64,000 nt of DNA from Thalassobacillus cyri (GCF_900107755.1 NZ_FNQR01000009.1:124001-188000), one strand, 5' to 3'; positions 49,491 through 58,877 are shown, counted from the first letter of the stretch. Made by a program: numbers and translations. Notes: generated by a model from the letters alone, not told the origin.

Positions 49491-51722
49491 TTAAGATGAA
49501 CAGCTTTCACATTCAAAATCTTGCTGACTCGAAGTTGAGCGTGTATAGTAGGTGGTTTTCAACCCGCTTTTCCAGGCACTAAGATGTAAATGAAGCAGCT
49601 CTTTTGCTTTGATTGTGTTTTTGACATAAAAATTGAACGATATGGACTGGTCGATATATTTTTGCCTTGCACTGTTTTGCTCGATGCTTGTATGTTGGTC
49701 GATTTCATGTGCGGCTTTATAGTACCAGTAAGTTTCCGGTGATAAATCAGGAGCTGTCACTGGTATCTTATAGTCTTTTTTCTCTTCGGAATAAAACTTT
49801 TTGAAAATAGGGTCGATACTGGCGGTGCTTCCGGCGATCAGTGAGGTACTGGAATTAGGAGCGATCGCCATCAAGTAACCATTTCTGATTCCATGTTCAG
49901 ACACATCCCTCTGAAGGTTATCCCAATCGATTTTTGAATTACTTCTGAGGTCGCGCTTCGTAAAATACTCACCAGATTCCCAATCCGACCTTTGGAAAGC
50001 AGGATAGGAACCTTTTTCCCTGGCCAGATCCATACTTGCCTGAATCGTATAATAAGCGATTTTTTCATAAACTTCATGGGTGTAGTGAACCGCTTCTTCT
50101 GATTCCCATTTGATTTGCTTAAGGGCAAGCAGATGAGCCCAGCCGAATGTTCCAAGTCCTATACTGCGATATTTCTGATTGGTTAGTTTGGCTTGCATCA
50201 CAGGGATGGTGTTCTGGTCGATGACATTATCAAGCATTCTGACCTGAATAGGAACCAGCCTTTCCAGGACATCATCTGGTACCGCTTTTCCAAGATTGAT
50301 ACTGGATAAGTTACAGACCACAAAATCACCCGGATCCCGGACGATATGCAGCTTGCCATCTTTGACATATTGCTCTTCTTGAATTGTAGGGCTTTGATTC
50401 TGCGTGATTTCGGTGCAGAGGTTGCTGCAATAAATCATCCCTGCATGGCTGTTGGGATTTTGGCGATTCACTTCATCACGATAAAACATATAAGGTGTTC
50501 CGGTTTCTAATTGACTGACCATGATGCGTTTCATGATTTCAATAGCTGGAACACATTTTTTTGATAGAGCTGGATGATTAATACAAGCCTGGTATTTTTC
50601 CCGGAACGACCCTTCACCTTTATTTTCGTCATAGAAGTCTTCTAAGAAAAATCCCATGATTTCTTTGACTTCATGCGGGTCGAATAAGTACCAATCGTCT
50701 CTTGCTTCAACAGCTTCCATAAAAATGTCCGGGATGCATACACCGGAAAACAAGTCATGAGTTCGCTGGCGTTCATCTCCGTTATTTAGGCGGGCATCCA
50801 AAAAAGAAAATATGTCTTTATGCCATATATCAAGATAAACGGCAATCGCTCCCTGGCGTTGGCCCAGCTGGTCAACGCTTACTGCCGTGTTATTCAGTTG
50901 CTTCATCCAGGGAATCACGCCTGACGATACGCCGCTGAAACCTTTGATATCGCTTCCACGTCCTCTTATTTTACCGAGATAGACTCCGATGCCGCCGCCG
51001 TGTTTGCTTAAGTTGGCGGTGTCTGTATTACTATCAAAGATAGATTGCAAGCTGTCATCTATCGTATCGATGAAGCATGAACTCAGCTGTCCATAACTTT
51101 TCCCGGCATTAGCCAGGGTAGGAGTGGCGACTGTCATGTACAGGCTGCTGAGTGCCCAATAAGCTTCTTTAATAAGCAGCAGGCGTTGCGATTTCTTTTC
51201 TTTTTCCATTAGAGTCATGGCAATGATCATGAATCGTTCCTGAGGTAATTCAAACAGCCTGTCTTGTTTATCTTTTGCAAGGTAACGGTCATGCAGCGTT
51301 TTCAGTCCAATATAAGTAAACAGCTTATCTCGCTCTGGCAGGATGGCCTGTTCCAGGTCTGTAATTTCAGAGATGGTGTAGGTATCCAGCAAGTTAGGAT
51401 GGTAAATACCCTCGTCAATCATCCTTGTGATCATTTGATGAAAGTCACGGTATGGGGCGGTATTGTTCCTGTTATTCGCAGCGGTCCTATACATGTTTTC
51501 AAGCTGCAATTCGGCAGCGAAATAAGTCCAGTCAGGGTTTTGCTCGTCAATTAAAGCAAGGCTTTCTAAAATTAAATGGTTCGCTTGTTCGGAATTAGAA
51601 ATGGTATCAATGGTAGTTAATCTTTCTTTGATAGGATTCAAATCCAGATGGGGAAAGCTGTTCTCTCTTGCTTTCAACCAACTATTCCAATCGATATGGT
51701 GAGGGGCATATGTTTGTTCCAT
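49491..51722 (-). CDS. nrdA: Class I ribonucleotide reductase alpha subunit
   Basis: A 743-residue catalytic subunit. TPTLANAGKSYGQLSSCFIDTIDDSLQSI gives the first redox Cys. Cysteines of the active site lie in YCSNLCTEI and DFVVCNLSSINLGK. The C-terminal pair CESC (DFECESCSS) re-reduces the site. It converts ribonucleotides to deoxyribonucleotides. There is no N-terminal ATP-cone, so dATP feedback through that domain is absent. ATG 51722 follows AAAGGAGTG; the longer ORF reaches back through the regulatory leader. A cobalamin riboswitch and a terminator precede it. Confidence 0.95.
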   Translation of the reverse strand: MEQTYAPHHIDWNSWLKARENSFPHLDLNPIKERLTTIDTISNSEQANHLILESLALIDEQNPDWTYFAAELQLENMYRTAANNRNNTAPYRDFHQMITRMIDEGIYHPNLLDTYTISEITDLEQAILPERDKLFTYIGLKTLHDRYLAKDKQDRLFELPQERFMIIAMTLMEKEKKSQRLLLIKEAYWALSSLYMTVATPTLANAGKSYGQLSSCFIDTIDDSLQSIFDSNTDTANLSKHGGGIGVYLGKIRGRGSDIKGFSGVSSGVIPWMKQLNNTAVSVDQLGQRQGAIAVYLDIWHKDIFSFLDARLNNGDERQRTHDLFSGVCIPDIFMEAVEARDDWYLFDPHEVKEIMGFFLEDFYDENKGEGSFREKYQACINHPALSKKCVPAIEIMKRIMVSQLETGTPYMFYRDEVNRQNPNSHAGMIYCSNLCTEITQNQSPTIQEEQYVKDGKLHIVRDPGDFVVCNLSSINLGKAVPDDVLERLVPIQVRMLDNVIDQNTIPVMQAKLTNQKYRSIGLGTFGWAHLLALKQIKWESEEAVHYTHEVYEKIAYYTIQASMDLAREKGSYPAFQRSDWESGEYFTKRDLRSNSKIDWDNLQRDVSEHGIRNGYLMAIAPNSSTSLIAGSTASIDPIFKKFYSEEKKDYKIPVTAPDLSPETYWYYKAAHEIDQHTSIEQNSARQKYIDQSISFNFYVKNTIKAKELLHLHLSAWKSGLKTTYYTRSTSSQQDFECESCSS

Positions 51723-51786
51723 GGTTTCACTCCTTTTAACATAATAAAAAAAACCGCTCATTTGAGCGGATGAAACCATGGAACAA
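51714..51786 (-). promoter_or_regulatory. nrdA leader expression platform: intrinsic terminator nested in a 16-bp inverted repeat over the start codon
   Basis: On the minus strand CCGCTCA-AA-TGAGCGG (51754-51769) followed by eight T is a terminator just before nrdA. Around it, TTGTTCCATGGTTTCA and its perfect 16-bp complement TGAAACCATGGAACAA (arms at 51771-51786 and 51714-51729) can pair; the 3' arm contains the nrdA start codon, and the ribosome binding site lies in the loop. The leader may therefore control both transcription and translation. Confidence 0.75.
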
Positions 51787-51870
51787 GGAGAAGGTATCGA
51801 CAATGCGCATAGACGGTCTCTTCATTCCATCGTTTCATCTTCTCAATCCCCGAAGAAGTCGAAACTTGAT

Positions 51871-52032
51871 GCGAATAGAGACAGGTCTCCTGACTTGTGC
51901 TTTCGCCTAATCCGGTCCTTCCCGCACATCTCGTGCACAGTGGATTTCCGTTTCGTCAGCACTTACAGTTGCGGGGGCAGTTCTGGCTTCACACCAGATT
52001 CCCTATTAAGCCTTGTGGCATCCGCTATTCGC
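51871..52032 (-). ncRNA. Cobalamin (AdoCbl) riboswitch upstream of nrdA
   Basis: Read on the minus strand: P1 arm GCGAATAG (52032-52025), GGATGCCACAAGG, GGGAATCTGGTGTGAAGCC, ACTGCCCCCGCAACTGTAAG, a CCACTGTG segment, AGTCAGGAGACC (B12 box) and closing P1 arm CTATTCGC (51878-51871). All conserved cobalamin riboswitch blocks are in the right order. The ligand would trigger the downstream terminator and shut off class I reductase when vitamin B12 is present, as expected if a B12-dependent class II reductase exists elsewhere. It fills most of the 51723-52190 gap. Confidence 0.93.
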
Positions 52033-52190
52033 TGATACTATATATTGTGTTTGTGTTGTTGTTAAAATAGCTTATCTTGTGTTTTAATAATAACGAACTC
52101 AACAGCTATATGCAAGATTTTTCTCGCGAAAGGATTTATACATAAACTGTAGAATTATATTATGTAGCGTACAGACAGGAGGAAGAAGGC

Positions 52191-52871
52191 ATGAATAAGA
52201 AGTTTGCATGGCATAAAGAAGCTGAACGACAATGGGACGATCGCGTTGATTTTTGGAACCAGAATAGTAAAGACATGTGGGATGAAGGAAGTCGGAAGAC
52301 GATCATTCCCTTTATTCAAAAACATATTGCACCAGATGCTTCCATCGCAGACATCGGCTGCGGGGATGGGTATGGATCCTATCGTTTGCATCAAGCAGGG
52401 TATCAAGTGACAGGAATCGATATTTCTCCAGCGATGGTTGAAAGGGCCAAACGTCAGCTGGAGATGGAGGAATTGACGTTTATGCAGGGGGACCTGGCTG
52501 GATTGGATATAGACAAAGAAAGTTTTGATGCCATCATGGCGATCAATTGTCTGGAATGGACAGAGGTTCCTTCTGATGGCTTAAAAGAAATGATACGAAT
52601 CCTTCGTCCAGGCGGAAAATTATGCATTGGGGTTCTCGGTCCGACAGCGGCCCCGCGTAAAAATAGTTACCGCCGGTTATATGGGGAAGACGTCATCTGC
52701 AATACAATGATGCCGTGGGAATTTGAAACGCTGGCTGAAGAAATGGGCTTGAAAGTCATCGATGGTCACGGTGTATATAAACGTGGAGTGAGTGATAAAC
52801 GGCTGAAGGGCCTACCGGTTGAATTACAGCAAGCACTGACTTTCATGTGGGTATTCATGCTGGAGAAATAA
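52191..52871 (+). CDS. SAM-dependent methyltransferase (class I)
   Basis: A 226-residue methyltransferase. Motif I IADIGCGDGYGSYRL (about residues 52-66), then VTGIDISPAMVERAK (acidic residue binding the SAM ribose), FMQGDLAGLDIDKESFDAIMAINCLEWT and LRPGGKLCIGVLGP complete the type 11 fold. The substrate is unknown. ACAGGAGGAAG precedes ATG. Divergent from the riboswitch-controlled nrd operon; no operon partner. Confidence 0.88.
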   Translation: MNKKFAWHKEAERQWDDRVDFWNQNSKDMWDEGSRKTIIPFIQKHIAPDASIADIGCGDGYGSYRLHQAGYQVTGIDISPAMVERAKRQLEMEELTFMQGDLAGLDIDKESFDAIMAINCLEWTEVPSDGLKEMIRILRPGGKLCIGVLGPTAAPRKNSYRRLYGEDVICNTMMPWEFETLAEEMGLKVIDGHGVYKRGVSDKRLKGLPVELQQALTFMWVFMLEK

Positions 52872-53019
52872 TTGACCATATCTGAAGCCGATATCCCGAA
52901 GCGGCTCTAGTCAGTTAGTCAATGGATCAAGGTAAAATAGCATGGATCTATTTACTTTGTGTGTTTAACTTTTCTTCCCTTAAGGAAAACTAACCAAAAC
53001 GGAAGGAGAGATAATAGCG

Positions 53020-53442
53020 ATGAACAGTCAAGAGCTAAAAGATAAAGTGCTCCAGGTATTGGAGAATAACAAGGTAGGAACTTTGGCAACGGTGAAAAAT
53101 AACCGGCCACATTCCCGTTATATGACGTTTTTTAATAAAGAATTAACGTTATATACCCCGACCAATAAAGAAACCCATAAAGCTGAAGAAATAGAAGCTA
53201 ACCCCTATGTGCATATCCTGATAGGATATCAAGGAGAGGGGGTTGGTGATGCCTACCTTGAAGTGGAAGGGAAAGCGGAAATTCAAGAAGATAAAGAGCT
53301 GAAGGAACAGTTTTGGAATGATTATATGAAAAATTGGTTCGATGGCCCGGAGGATCCGGAATACATTATTCTTAAAATCACCCCAGAACAGGTGAGGCTG
53401 ATGAGTAAAGGAGATACTACACCACAAACCCTGGAACTATAA
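53020..53442 (+). CDS. Pyridoxamine 5'-phosphate oxidase-like FMN-binding protein (general stress protein type)
   Basis: A 140-residue split-barrel protein: VLENNKVGTLATVKNNRPHSRYMTFFNKELTLYTPTNKETHKAEEIEANPYVHILIGYQ, similar to the B. subtilis YdaG-type general stress proteins. It probably binds FMN or a deazaflavin and acts as a small oxidoreductase, but its substrate is not known. GGAAGGAGAG precedes the ATG. It is monocistronic and followed by a structured repeat. Confidence 0.82.
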   Translation: MNSQELKDKVLQVLENNKVGTLATVKNNRPHSRYMTFFNKELTLYTPTNKETHKAEEIEANPYVHILIGYQGEGVGDAYLEVEGKAEIQEDKELKEQFWNDYMKNWFDGPEDPEYIILKITPEQVRLMSKGDTTPQTLEL

Positions 53443-53568
53443 GAACAAAAGCGCAAGCGCCTTGCTCACCCCCGACAAGCTTAAGTCAAGTCTCGCCGTG
53501 ACGTTTTTTGTCACAGAGAGGATTGACTTAAGACCTCGAGGGGGTAGGCGCTGGAGCTGGATGTGGCC
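53443..53568 (+). repeat. Structured Bacillaceae-type intergenic repeat, family 2
   Basis: Contains four nested stems: AGCGCCT/AGGCGCT (53456-53462 with 53546-53552), ACCCCC/GGGGGT (53468-53473 with 53540-53545), CTTAAGTCAA/TTGACTTAAG (53480-53489 with 53523-53532) and GTGAC/GTCAC. The GCGCAAGCGCCTTGCTCA... and GGCGCTGGAGCTGGATGTGG ends resemble a repeat common between Bacillaceae genes (recollection, not a search). One copy is seen in this window. Confidence 0.7.
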
Positions 53569-53619
53569 CACTGCAAAATATTATCCACAACCATCATTTT
53601 TTATAATTTCCTAGACTAT

Positions 53620-53661
53620 AAAAAAACCGCGCCCTGGCTTAGCTGGGTCGCGATTTTTTAT
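53620..53661. terminator. Bidirectional terminator at the end of the CDF-ArsR operon
   Basis: An A-run and CCGCG...CGCG with an inner CCTGGC/GCTGGG stem, ending in six T. Confidence 0.8.
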
Positions 53662-53681
53662 TCAGTTGGTACTTGCACTTC

Positions 53682-53990
53682 TTAATGATGCAATGCATGC
53701 TGAATCGTTTCATTCAATACGTTCAATACATGTTCGTCATCATGAGAGTAGTAGATGGAAGTTCCTTCACGCCGGAACTTAACAAGGCGCAAGTTTTTTA
53801 AGAAACGTAATTGATGGGAAACAGTCGATTGACGTAAATGGAGTTGTTCAGAAATTTCGTTGACACTGAACTCCCGATTGAATAACAAATTCAATATACG
53901 AATTCTTGTTGGGTCCGATAGTGCTTTAAATGTTTGAGACACGAGAAATAATGTTTCCTCGTCCAGATCTACATAGTTAGAATCATCCAT
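53682..53990 (-). CDS. ArsR/SmtB-family metalloregulator, CzrA-like
   Basis: A 102-residue winged-helix repressor ([47 protein letters not shown]). The C-terminal helix carries D85, H87, H98 and H101, the alpha-5 zinc/cobalt site of CzrA/ZiaR/SmtB proteins, while the Cys site of ArsR is absent. It should release DNA on binding Zn or Co. ATG 53990 has AGAGGTG upstream; the ORF extends further back into the exporter gene. It overlaps the end of the CDF exporter gene by 8 bases, forming one operon with it. Confidence 0.9.
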   Translation of the reverse strand: MDDSNYVDLDEETLFLVSQTFKALSDPTRIRILNLLFNREFSVNEISEQLHLRQSTVSHQLRFLKNLRLVKFRREGTSIYYSHDDEHVLNVLNETIQHALHH

Positions 53991-54897
53991 GCTGCACCTC
54001 TCCTTTTTCGTCATCGTTTTCCATTACGGAACATCGTTCATCCTCATACTCGATCTCGATCGTAATATGGTCTAAGTGGATAGGTTCGATGATTTCCTTT
54101 ACTTGCTCTTTGATTGTACATACTTGGTCTTTAGTAGCCCCTTTAGGCACTACGATATGAGTGGAGAAAGCGTGATGCTCCCCATCCAGGGACCAAAGGT
54201 GGGTATGGTGCGTCGACTCTACATTCGGCAGTTGGTTCATTTTTTCAATGATATCCTGGTAATCGATATTTTCAGGGACGCCTTCTAAAAACAAGCGCAT
54301 CGTTTTAAACAGATTCTTCACTATGTTATATAAAATAAAGATCGTGATACCAATGGATGCGATTGGATCAAGAATTGGTAAATCTGCAAAGAACATGATG
54401 ATACTGACCAGCAGGACAGCTGCCCAACCCAAAACATCTTCAAGCAGATGCCAGGTCATCACTTTCGAATTCATCGATTCTCCGCCGCGCAGCCGGAAGA
54501 CAGCAGCACCATTGACGATAATACCTAATATGGCAAGGATGATCATTCCGCCCGCATCTGGCTGCTCGGGGTTTAGTAACTGTGGAATGGCTTCTGTTAA
54601 AATGAAGACCGACCCTACAATCAAAACTATGCTGTTGATCAAGGTGGCCAATAAAGAAAAACGTTTGTAGCCAAAAGAGAAACTCTTCGTTTTCCCTTTT
54701 TTAGAGAAATTCTGCAGGAACCAGGCAAGCCCTAAAGACAAGGAGTCACCTAAATCATGCAGTGCATCCGATAAGATAGCCATGCTATTTGTCATTATGC
54801 CGCCGATGATTTCTATGATAGTGAATGCGAAATTTAGAAAGAATGCCACTTTTATATTACCTGTCGTATGGTCATGGTGATGATGGTGGTGTGACAT
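53983..54897 (-). CDS. Cation diffusion facilitator (Zn/Co/Cd efflux) protein
   Basis: A 304-residue CDF exporter with six expected membrane helices and a His-rich N-terminus ([13 protein letters not shown]). Metal site A residues appear in [11 protein letters not shown] and HLLEDVLGW. The cytoplasmic ferredoxin-like domain ([25 protein letters not shown]) closes the protein. It pumps divalent metals out in exchange for protons. ATG 54897 is chosen because AGAGGGC precedes it and the His-run begins there. Co-transcribed with the CzrA-like regulator. Confidence 0.92.
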   Translation of the reverse strand: MSHHHHHHDHTTGNIKVAFFLNFAFTIIEIIGGIMTNSMAILSDALHDLGDSLSLGLAWFLQNFSKKGKTKSFSFGYKRFSLLATLINSIVLIVGSVFILTEAIPQLLNPEQPDAGGMIILAILGIIVNGAAVFRLRGGESMNSKVMTWHLLEDVLGWAAVLLVSIIMFFADLPILDPIASIGITIFILYNIVKNLFKTMRLFLEGVPENIDYQDIIEKMNQLPNVESTHHTHLWSLDGEHHAFSTHIVVPKGATKDQVCTIKEQVKEIIEPIHLDHITIEIEYEDERCSVMENDDEKGEVQHG

Positions 54898-54923
54898 GCT
54901 AAGCCCTCTTTTCTTTAACATGT

Positions 54924-54948
54924 TTATATGAGTATATGTGCATATATG
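54924..54948. promoter_or_regulatory. Probable CzrA-type operator of the metal efflux operon
   Basis: ATATGAGTATATGTGCATAT is an imperfect palindrome of the ATATGA-N-TCATAT type used by ArsR-family repressors, close upstream of the CDF gene. Confidence 0.65.
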
Positions 54949-55061
54949 TATCGTATGTAAACTAAACAGAAATGTCAACAATAATTAGAGAGCAGTAACA
55001 ATGATAATTCATATTTTATGCGCTACAATGTACGATAACTTATATCTTTTGGAGGTGGAGA

Positions 55062-55340
55062 ATGCTAATAGTCCAGCCTTACATCGATACAGTCAGGAAA
55101 GTCGACATTGATGGACAACGTTATGTGGAAACCAATCATGAACTGGTTATGACTGAAACGGAAATCACTTCGCGTGACTATCGTTTTGCCTTGAAAAACG
55201 TCTTTGATATCTCTTACCGCCCAGTCAGGGATGGGGTAGGATTATTGTACTTACACACGAATCAGGGGGTTGTCCCATTCAAACTAAACACGCCCCCTGA
55301 TGAATTCATTGCTGCCTACAAATCAATCAGATCGCGTTAG
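55062..55340 (+). CDS. Conserved hypothetical protein, 92 aa
   Basis: Not recognised with confidence. A 92-residue soluble protein with alternating beta-strand pattern (MLIVQPYIDTVRKVDIDGQRYVETNHELVMTE shortened here) and a short C-terminal helix, compatible with a small PH-like fold. GGAGGTGG precedes the ATG at ideal spacing, so the gene is likely real. Its last four bases overlap the end of the convergent DUF2254 gene. Confidence 0.68.
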   Translation: MLIVQPYIDTVRKVDIDGQRYVETNHELVMTETEITSRDYRFALKNVFDISYRPVRDGVGLLYLHTNQGVVPFKLNTPPDEFIAAYKSIRSR

Positions 55341-56722
55341 GAGTCAGTAGGTTGGACCTTTAAGAGTCTGCGTTCAGCCTTGTAGTAATCAAATTCATGA
55401 TCGGTCATTAAAGCCAGATCATATAATTTATCTAATAAATATTTCCTGTCCATGTCATAAATGAACTCAGTGCCGATATGATCCACCGTATTATTGGCGA
55501 AATCCCAAAGGGTATCATGTTTGTCCGGGTCGATGGATTGGGCTGCCAAAGTAAGCGCGACTATTATTTCAGTGATAATGGGATAATTTTCTCGCGCATA
55601 ATGCCGTATATACCCGAATCCTCGATATAAATAATAACCAAAGTCCTCGGAGTCCATGATAATCCGCACTTGTTCAGCCGAATCCTGCAAATAAGGGGTG
55701 AAGGTGATGTAACTATCAACCGAAACAAGCAGGTCTGCCATCTGGTGAATCGTGTTGATAGTAGTGTTCGGATCATTATTACCGATACCTTTGACCCCGA
55801 TTTCAGCAAGCTTGGTCATTCCCATTTTGATGTCCTGAATCTCCGTTTCTTTATGACCGATTTCAATGAGGCTGCGATATTTTACTTCATCTATATTATC
55901 TTTACCTGGGCCCCAATAGGAAAAGAGACGGTTATTTTCTAAGGTGAAATCACCGACTTTGGTATGTAGCTTGATGATGATATCATCTTTTCTTGCTTCT
56001 TCTAATATAGTATTGAATTGAATTAATTGGATGTACCCTACTCGTGGAGCGGTGGCAATCACCTCTTCGCCTTTGTAGCGATCATATAAGTCACCGGGTT
56101 CTTTGGTCCGGAATTCCTCTAATTCATTACGGAGCGACTCTCTAATGATTTCTTTTGAAGCATCGTTCATCGTAATGGTTATATTATGCACCTGCATCCA
56201 GGTGACAGCATGGTTAATGAAGAAAATAAAAACCATTACGGTTAGAAAAGCGAGAAATACTGTTGTCCCGGGGATGGCTACAAAGTATTCATTCCGTTGG
56301 CTGGTGACAAACAGGAAGACGACGAGCACATAGACAAAGCTTCCATGGAAAATCCCAAGTACATGCTGTGTACTCCGATCAGCCACGAAGTTTACCAGCA
56401 TCCGAGGTGAAAATTGTCCGCTGAATGTCGTCAAAACGACAAGGATGGAGTTCAACGTAAAGGCACTTAGAGTCAGAATGCCTCCGATAAGGGCGGCCAG
56501 CAACGTTTGAGAAGAAGTGGCCTGAGCATGGAAGAAAGAAGGAACATATTGTGAGATTTCCACTTGGTAATCCAAATAAAGTGTTATGGCAATAAGAAAT
56601 AAAGCCGATGCAACATAGATAAAAGGTGTGAACCATAACGTATTTTGAAGCTCATGCTGACGCTGTCGTTTAGACATCTGAAAATACTTTCGCAGTTCGA
56701 TCGGCAAAAATTTACTCAACAT
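55337..56722 (-). CDS. DUF2254 membrane protein
   Basis: A 461-residue protein with four or so N-terminal membrane helices (about residues 28-170) and a large C-terminal soluble domain. LLAALIGGILTLSAFTLNSILVVLTTFSGQFSPRMLVNFVADRSTQHVLGIFHG (residues about 74-127) is the DUF2254 hallmark. Function is unknown; an ion channel or transporter-like role has been suggested for its membrane arrangement, without proof here. AAAGGGGT precedes the ATG. Convergent with the 92-aa gene. Confidence 0.85.
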   Translation of the reverse strand: MLSKFLPIELRKYFQMSKRQRQHELQNTLWFTPFIYVASALFLIAITLYLDYQVEISQYVPSFFHAQATSSQTLLAALIGGILTLSAFTLNSILVVLTTFSGQFSPRMLVNFVADRSTQHVLGIFHGSFVYVLVVFLFVTSQRNEYFVAIPGTTVFLAFLTVMVFIFFINHAVTWMQVHNITITMNDASKEIIRESLRNELEEFRTKEPGDLYDRYKGEEVIATAPRVGYIQLIQFNTILEEARKDDIIIKLHTKVGDFTLENNRLFSYWGPGKDNIDEVKYRSLIEIGHKETEIQDIKMGMTKLAEIGVKGIGNNDPNTTINTIHQMADLLVSVDSYITFTPYLQDSAEQVRIIMDSEDFGYYLYRGFGYIRHYARENYPIITEIIVALTLAAQSIDPDKHDTLWDFANNTVDHIGTEFIYDMDRKYLLDKLYDLALMTDHEFDYYKAERRLLKVQPTDS

Positions 56723-56878
56723 GCTCGCATACCCCTTTATAACTATAATAATTATTGAATAATAGGCAGTTTCCCTATCTAAAGTCGGATAAAACCGGAA
56801 ATGAAAGTGTAAGGGTAATATTTTCTAGTTTCTAACAATCGTAAACATTTATTCGATCACACGAAGGAGTGAAAGCTA

Positions 56879-57325
56879 TTGGAATGGAAACAACAGGCTT
56901 TTCAACAATTATCTAATAAGAAGTTATACCAAATCCTGAAATTAAGGGTGGATATATTTGTAGTAGAACAAGAATGCGCGTATCCAGAGATGGATGGCCA
57001 CGATGAAGCTTCCACACATCTATGGGTTGAGGAAGATGATGAAATCATTGCTTATTGTCGGCTAGTACCTGCAGGAGACAAGTATCCTTATGTTTCGATA
57101 GGGAGAGTGCTGGTCAACCGGGATTACCGGAGTCAGGGGTATGCGCAGCAGCTTATGAATAAAGCTATTGCAGCTATAAAAGACCAGGGTGAGGCGAAGG
57201 AAATATTCCTTCAGGGTCAAGAGCATCTTCTCCATTTTTACAGCTCTTTCGGTTTCAAGGAAATCTCACATGTCTATATGGATGATGGCATCCCCCATGT
57301 GGATATGTTGTTGAAGCTTGATTGA
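56879..57325 (+). CDS. GNAT-family N-acetyltransferase, ElaA type
   Basis: A 148-residue acetyltransferase. LYQILKLRVDIFVVEQECAYPEMDGHDE is the ElaA N-terminal signature and VSIGRVLVNRDYRSQGYAQQLM the acetyl-CoA-binding motif A. The acceptor is unknown. The start is TTG 56879 with GAAGGAGTG at good spacing. Probably monocistronic; an aldehyde dehydrogenase gene with its own ribosome binding site follows about 100 bp later. Confidence 0.88.
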   Translation: MEWKQQAFQQLSNKKLYQILKLRVDIFVVEQECAYPEMDGHDEASTHLWVEEDDEIIAYCRLVPAGDKYPYVSIGRVLVNRDYRSQGYAQQLMNKAIAAIKDQGEAKEIFLQGQEHLLHFYSSFGFKEISHVYMDDGIPHVDMLLKLD

Positions 57326-57421
57326 TACCTGAACCATATTGCTTGAGCATCTCGATTGTTTGAATTCTTCTACAAGGTGGAAAATAAGATATGTATCACA
57401 AAACATTGGAGGTATATAACG

Positions 57422-58876
57422 ATGAGCCAAGAACAGTTCACGAAACAATATATCAACGGAGAATGGGTACAAGGCTCAAGCGATAAAAAGGTAGAAAATA
57501 TCAATCCTTATACAGAAGAAGTGATTGGAGTCATCCCTTCAGCTAATGCAGAGGATTTGGATAAAGCATATAAAGGCGCAAAACAGGCACAAAAAGAATG
57601 GGAGAAGTTGCTTCCCGCTGAAAAACAAGCCTATTTTGAAAAACTTGTCCAGGTGATGGATAAACGTAAAGAGGAAATCATCGACTGGCTGGTCAAGGAA
57701 TCAGGCAGTACAAAAATCAAATCAGAAATTGAATTTCAGGTAGCCAAAGCGATTGTGAAGGAGTCTGTTTCCTTTCCGACACGGATGACAGGCACGCTTT
57801 TACCTTCCAATACGCCTGGCAAAGAAAACCGTGTGTATCGTAAAGCGAAGGGAGTAGTAGGTGTCATCGGTCCGTGGAACTTCCCATTCCATTTGGCGTT
57901 GCGTTCGATCGCTCCTGCAATTGCAACTGGTAATACGGTAGTAGTGAAACCTGCATCGGATGCGCCGGTTACTGCTGGCCTTTTGATTGCGGACTTATTT
58001 GAAGAAGCTGGCTTTCCGGCAGGTGTGTTGAATGTAGCTGTCGGCCGCGGTTCTGAAATCGGAGATGACTTCCTGACTCATCCGATTCCAAAAGTATTTT
58101 CCTTTACAGGTTCCACAGAAGTAGGCAGTCATATCGGTGAGCTTGCAGGGAAAAACATTAAAGAAACTACGCTGGAACTTGGCGGTAATAATGCCATGAT
58201 TGTTCTCGAAGACGCGGATATCGATAAGGCTGTAGAAGCAGCTGCATTTGGAAAATACCTGCATCAAGGACAGATATGCATGGCAATCAACCGAGTCATT
58301 GTCCATGAGCAGGTTCACGATCAGTTTGTTGAGGCATTCAAGAAAAAAGTAGAAGGCCTGAAAGCTGGGGATCCTTCTGAGGATGATACGGTAGTAGGGC
58401 CATTGATTAACCGTGACCAAGTTGAACGTATCCAGAAAGACATTGAGGAAAGTCTCCAGCAAGGAGCAACGAAATTGATTGACGGCGATGTCAAAGGCAA
58501 CATGATGGATCCGATTGTATTGACCGATGTTACTAATGAAATGCCGATTGCTAAAAATGAAATTTTTGGTCCGGTCATGCCGATCATCCAAGTGAAAGAC
58601 GAAGAACAGGCAATTCGGTTTGCTAATGGCACACCTTATGGGTTGAGCGGTTCTGTCTTTACAGAGGATAGACATCGTGGTGCCCTGGTGGCTGATCAAA
58701 TTGAAACAGGGATGATTCATATCAATGATCAATCTGTAAACGATGAAGCCCACGTAGCCTTCGGCGGTGAAAAAGATTCCGGTGTCGGGCGTTTCAACGG
58801 TCAGTGGGCCATCGATAAATTCACGACGGAAAAGTGGATCAGTGTACAAAATGAATATCGTGAATTTCCATTTTAA
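57422..58876 (+). CDS. Aldehyde dehydrogenase, benzaldehyde/vanillin dehydrogenase-like
   Basis: A 484-residue aldehyde dehydrogenase with PWNFPFHLALRSIAPAIATGNTVVVKPAS, FTGSTEVG, catalytic Glu in LELGGNNA and nucleophile Cys in GQICMAINR. The pattern resembles the B. subtilis YfmT-type aromatic aldehyde dehydrogenases (vanillin or benzaldehyde to the acid). ATG 57422 follows TTGGAGG; the longer ORF start at 57356 is not supported. It may add to the aromatic-compound theme of the window but is not in an operon with the paa genes. Confidence 0.85.
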   Translation: MSQEQFTKQYINGEWVQGSSDKKVENINPYTEEVIGVIPSANAEDLDKAYKGAKQAQKEWEKLLPAEKQAYFEKLVQVMDKRKEEIIDWLVKESGSTKIKSEIEFQVAKAIVKESVSFPTRMTGTLLPSNTPGKENRVYRKAKGVVGVIGPWNFPFHLALRSIAPAIATGNTVVVKPASDAPVTAGLLIADLFEEAGFPAGVLNVAVGRGSEIGDDFLTHPIPKVFSFTGSTEVGSHIGELAGKNIKETTLELGGNNAMIVLEDADIDKAVEAAAFGKYLHQGQICMAINRVIVHEQVHDQFVEAFKKKVEGLKAGDPSEDDTVVGPLINRDQVERIQKDIEESLQQGATKLIDGDVKGNMMDPIVLTDVTNEMPIAKNEIFGPVMPIIQVKDEEQAIRFANGTPYGLSGSVFTEDRHRGALVADQIETGMIHINDQSVNDEAHVAFGGEKDSGVGRFNGQWAIDKFTTEKWISVQNEYREFPF

Positions 58877-58877
58877 T

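Noticed and set aside
51723-51803. N-terminal extension of NrdA
   Set aside because: It would translate through the terminator hairpin of the riboswitch leader; the ribosome binding site lies before 51722.
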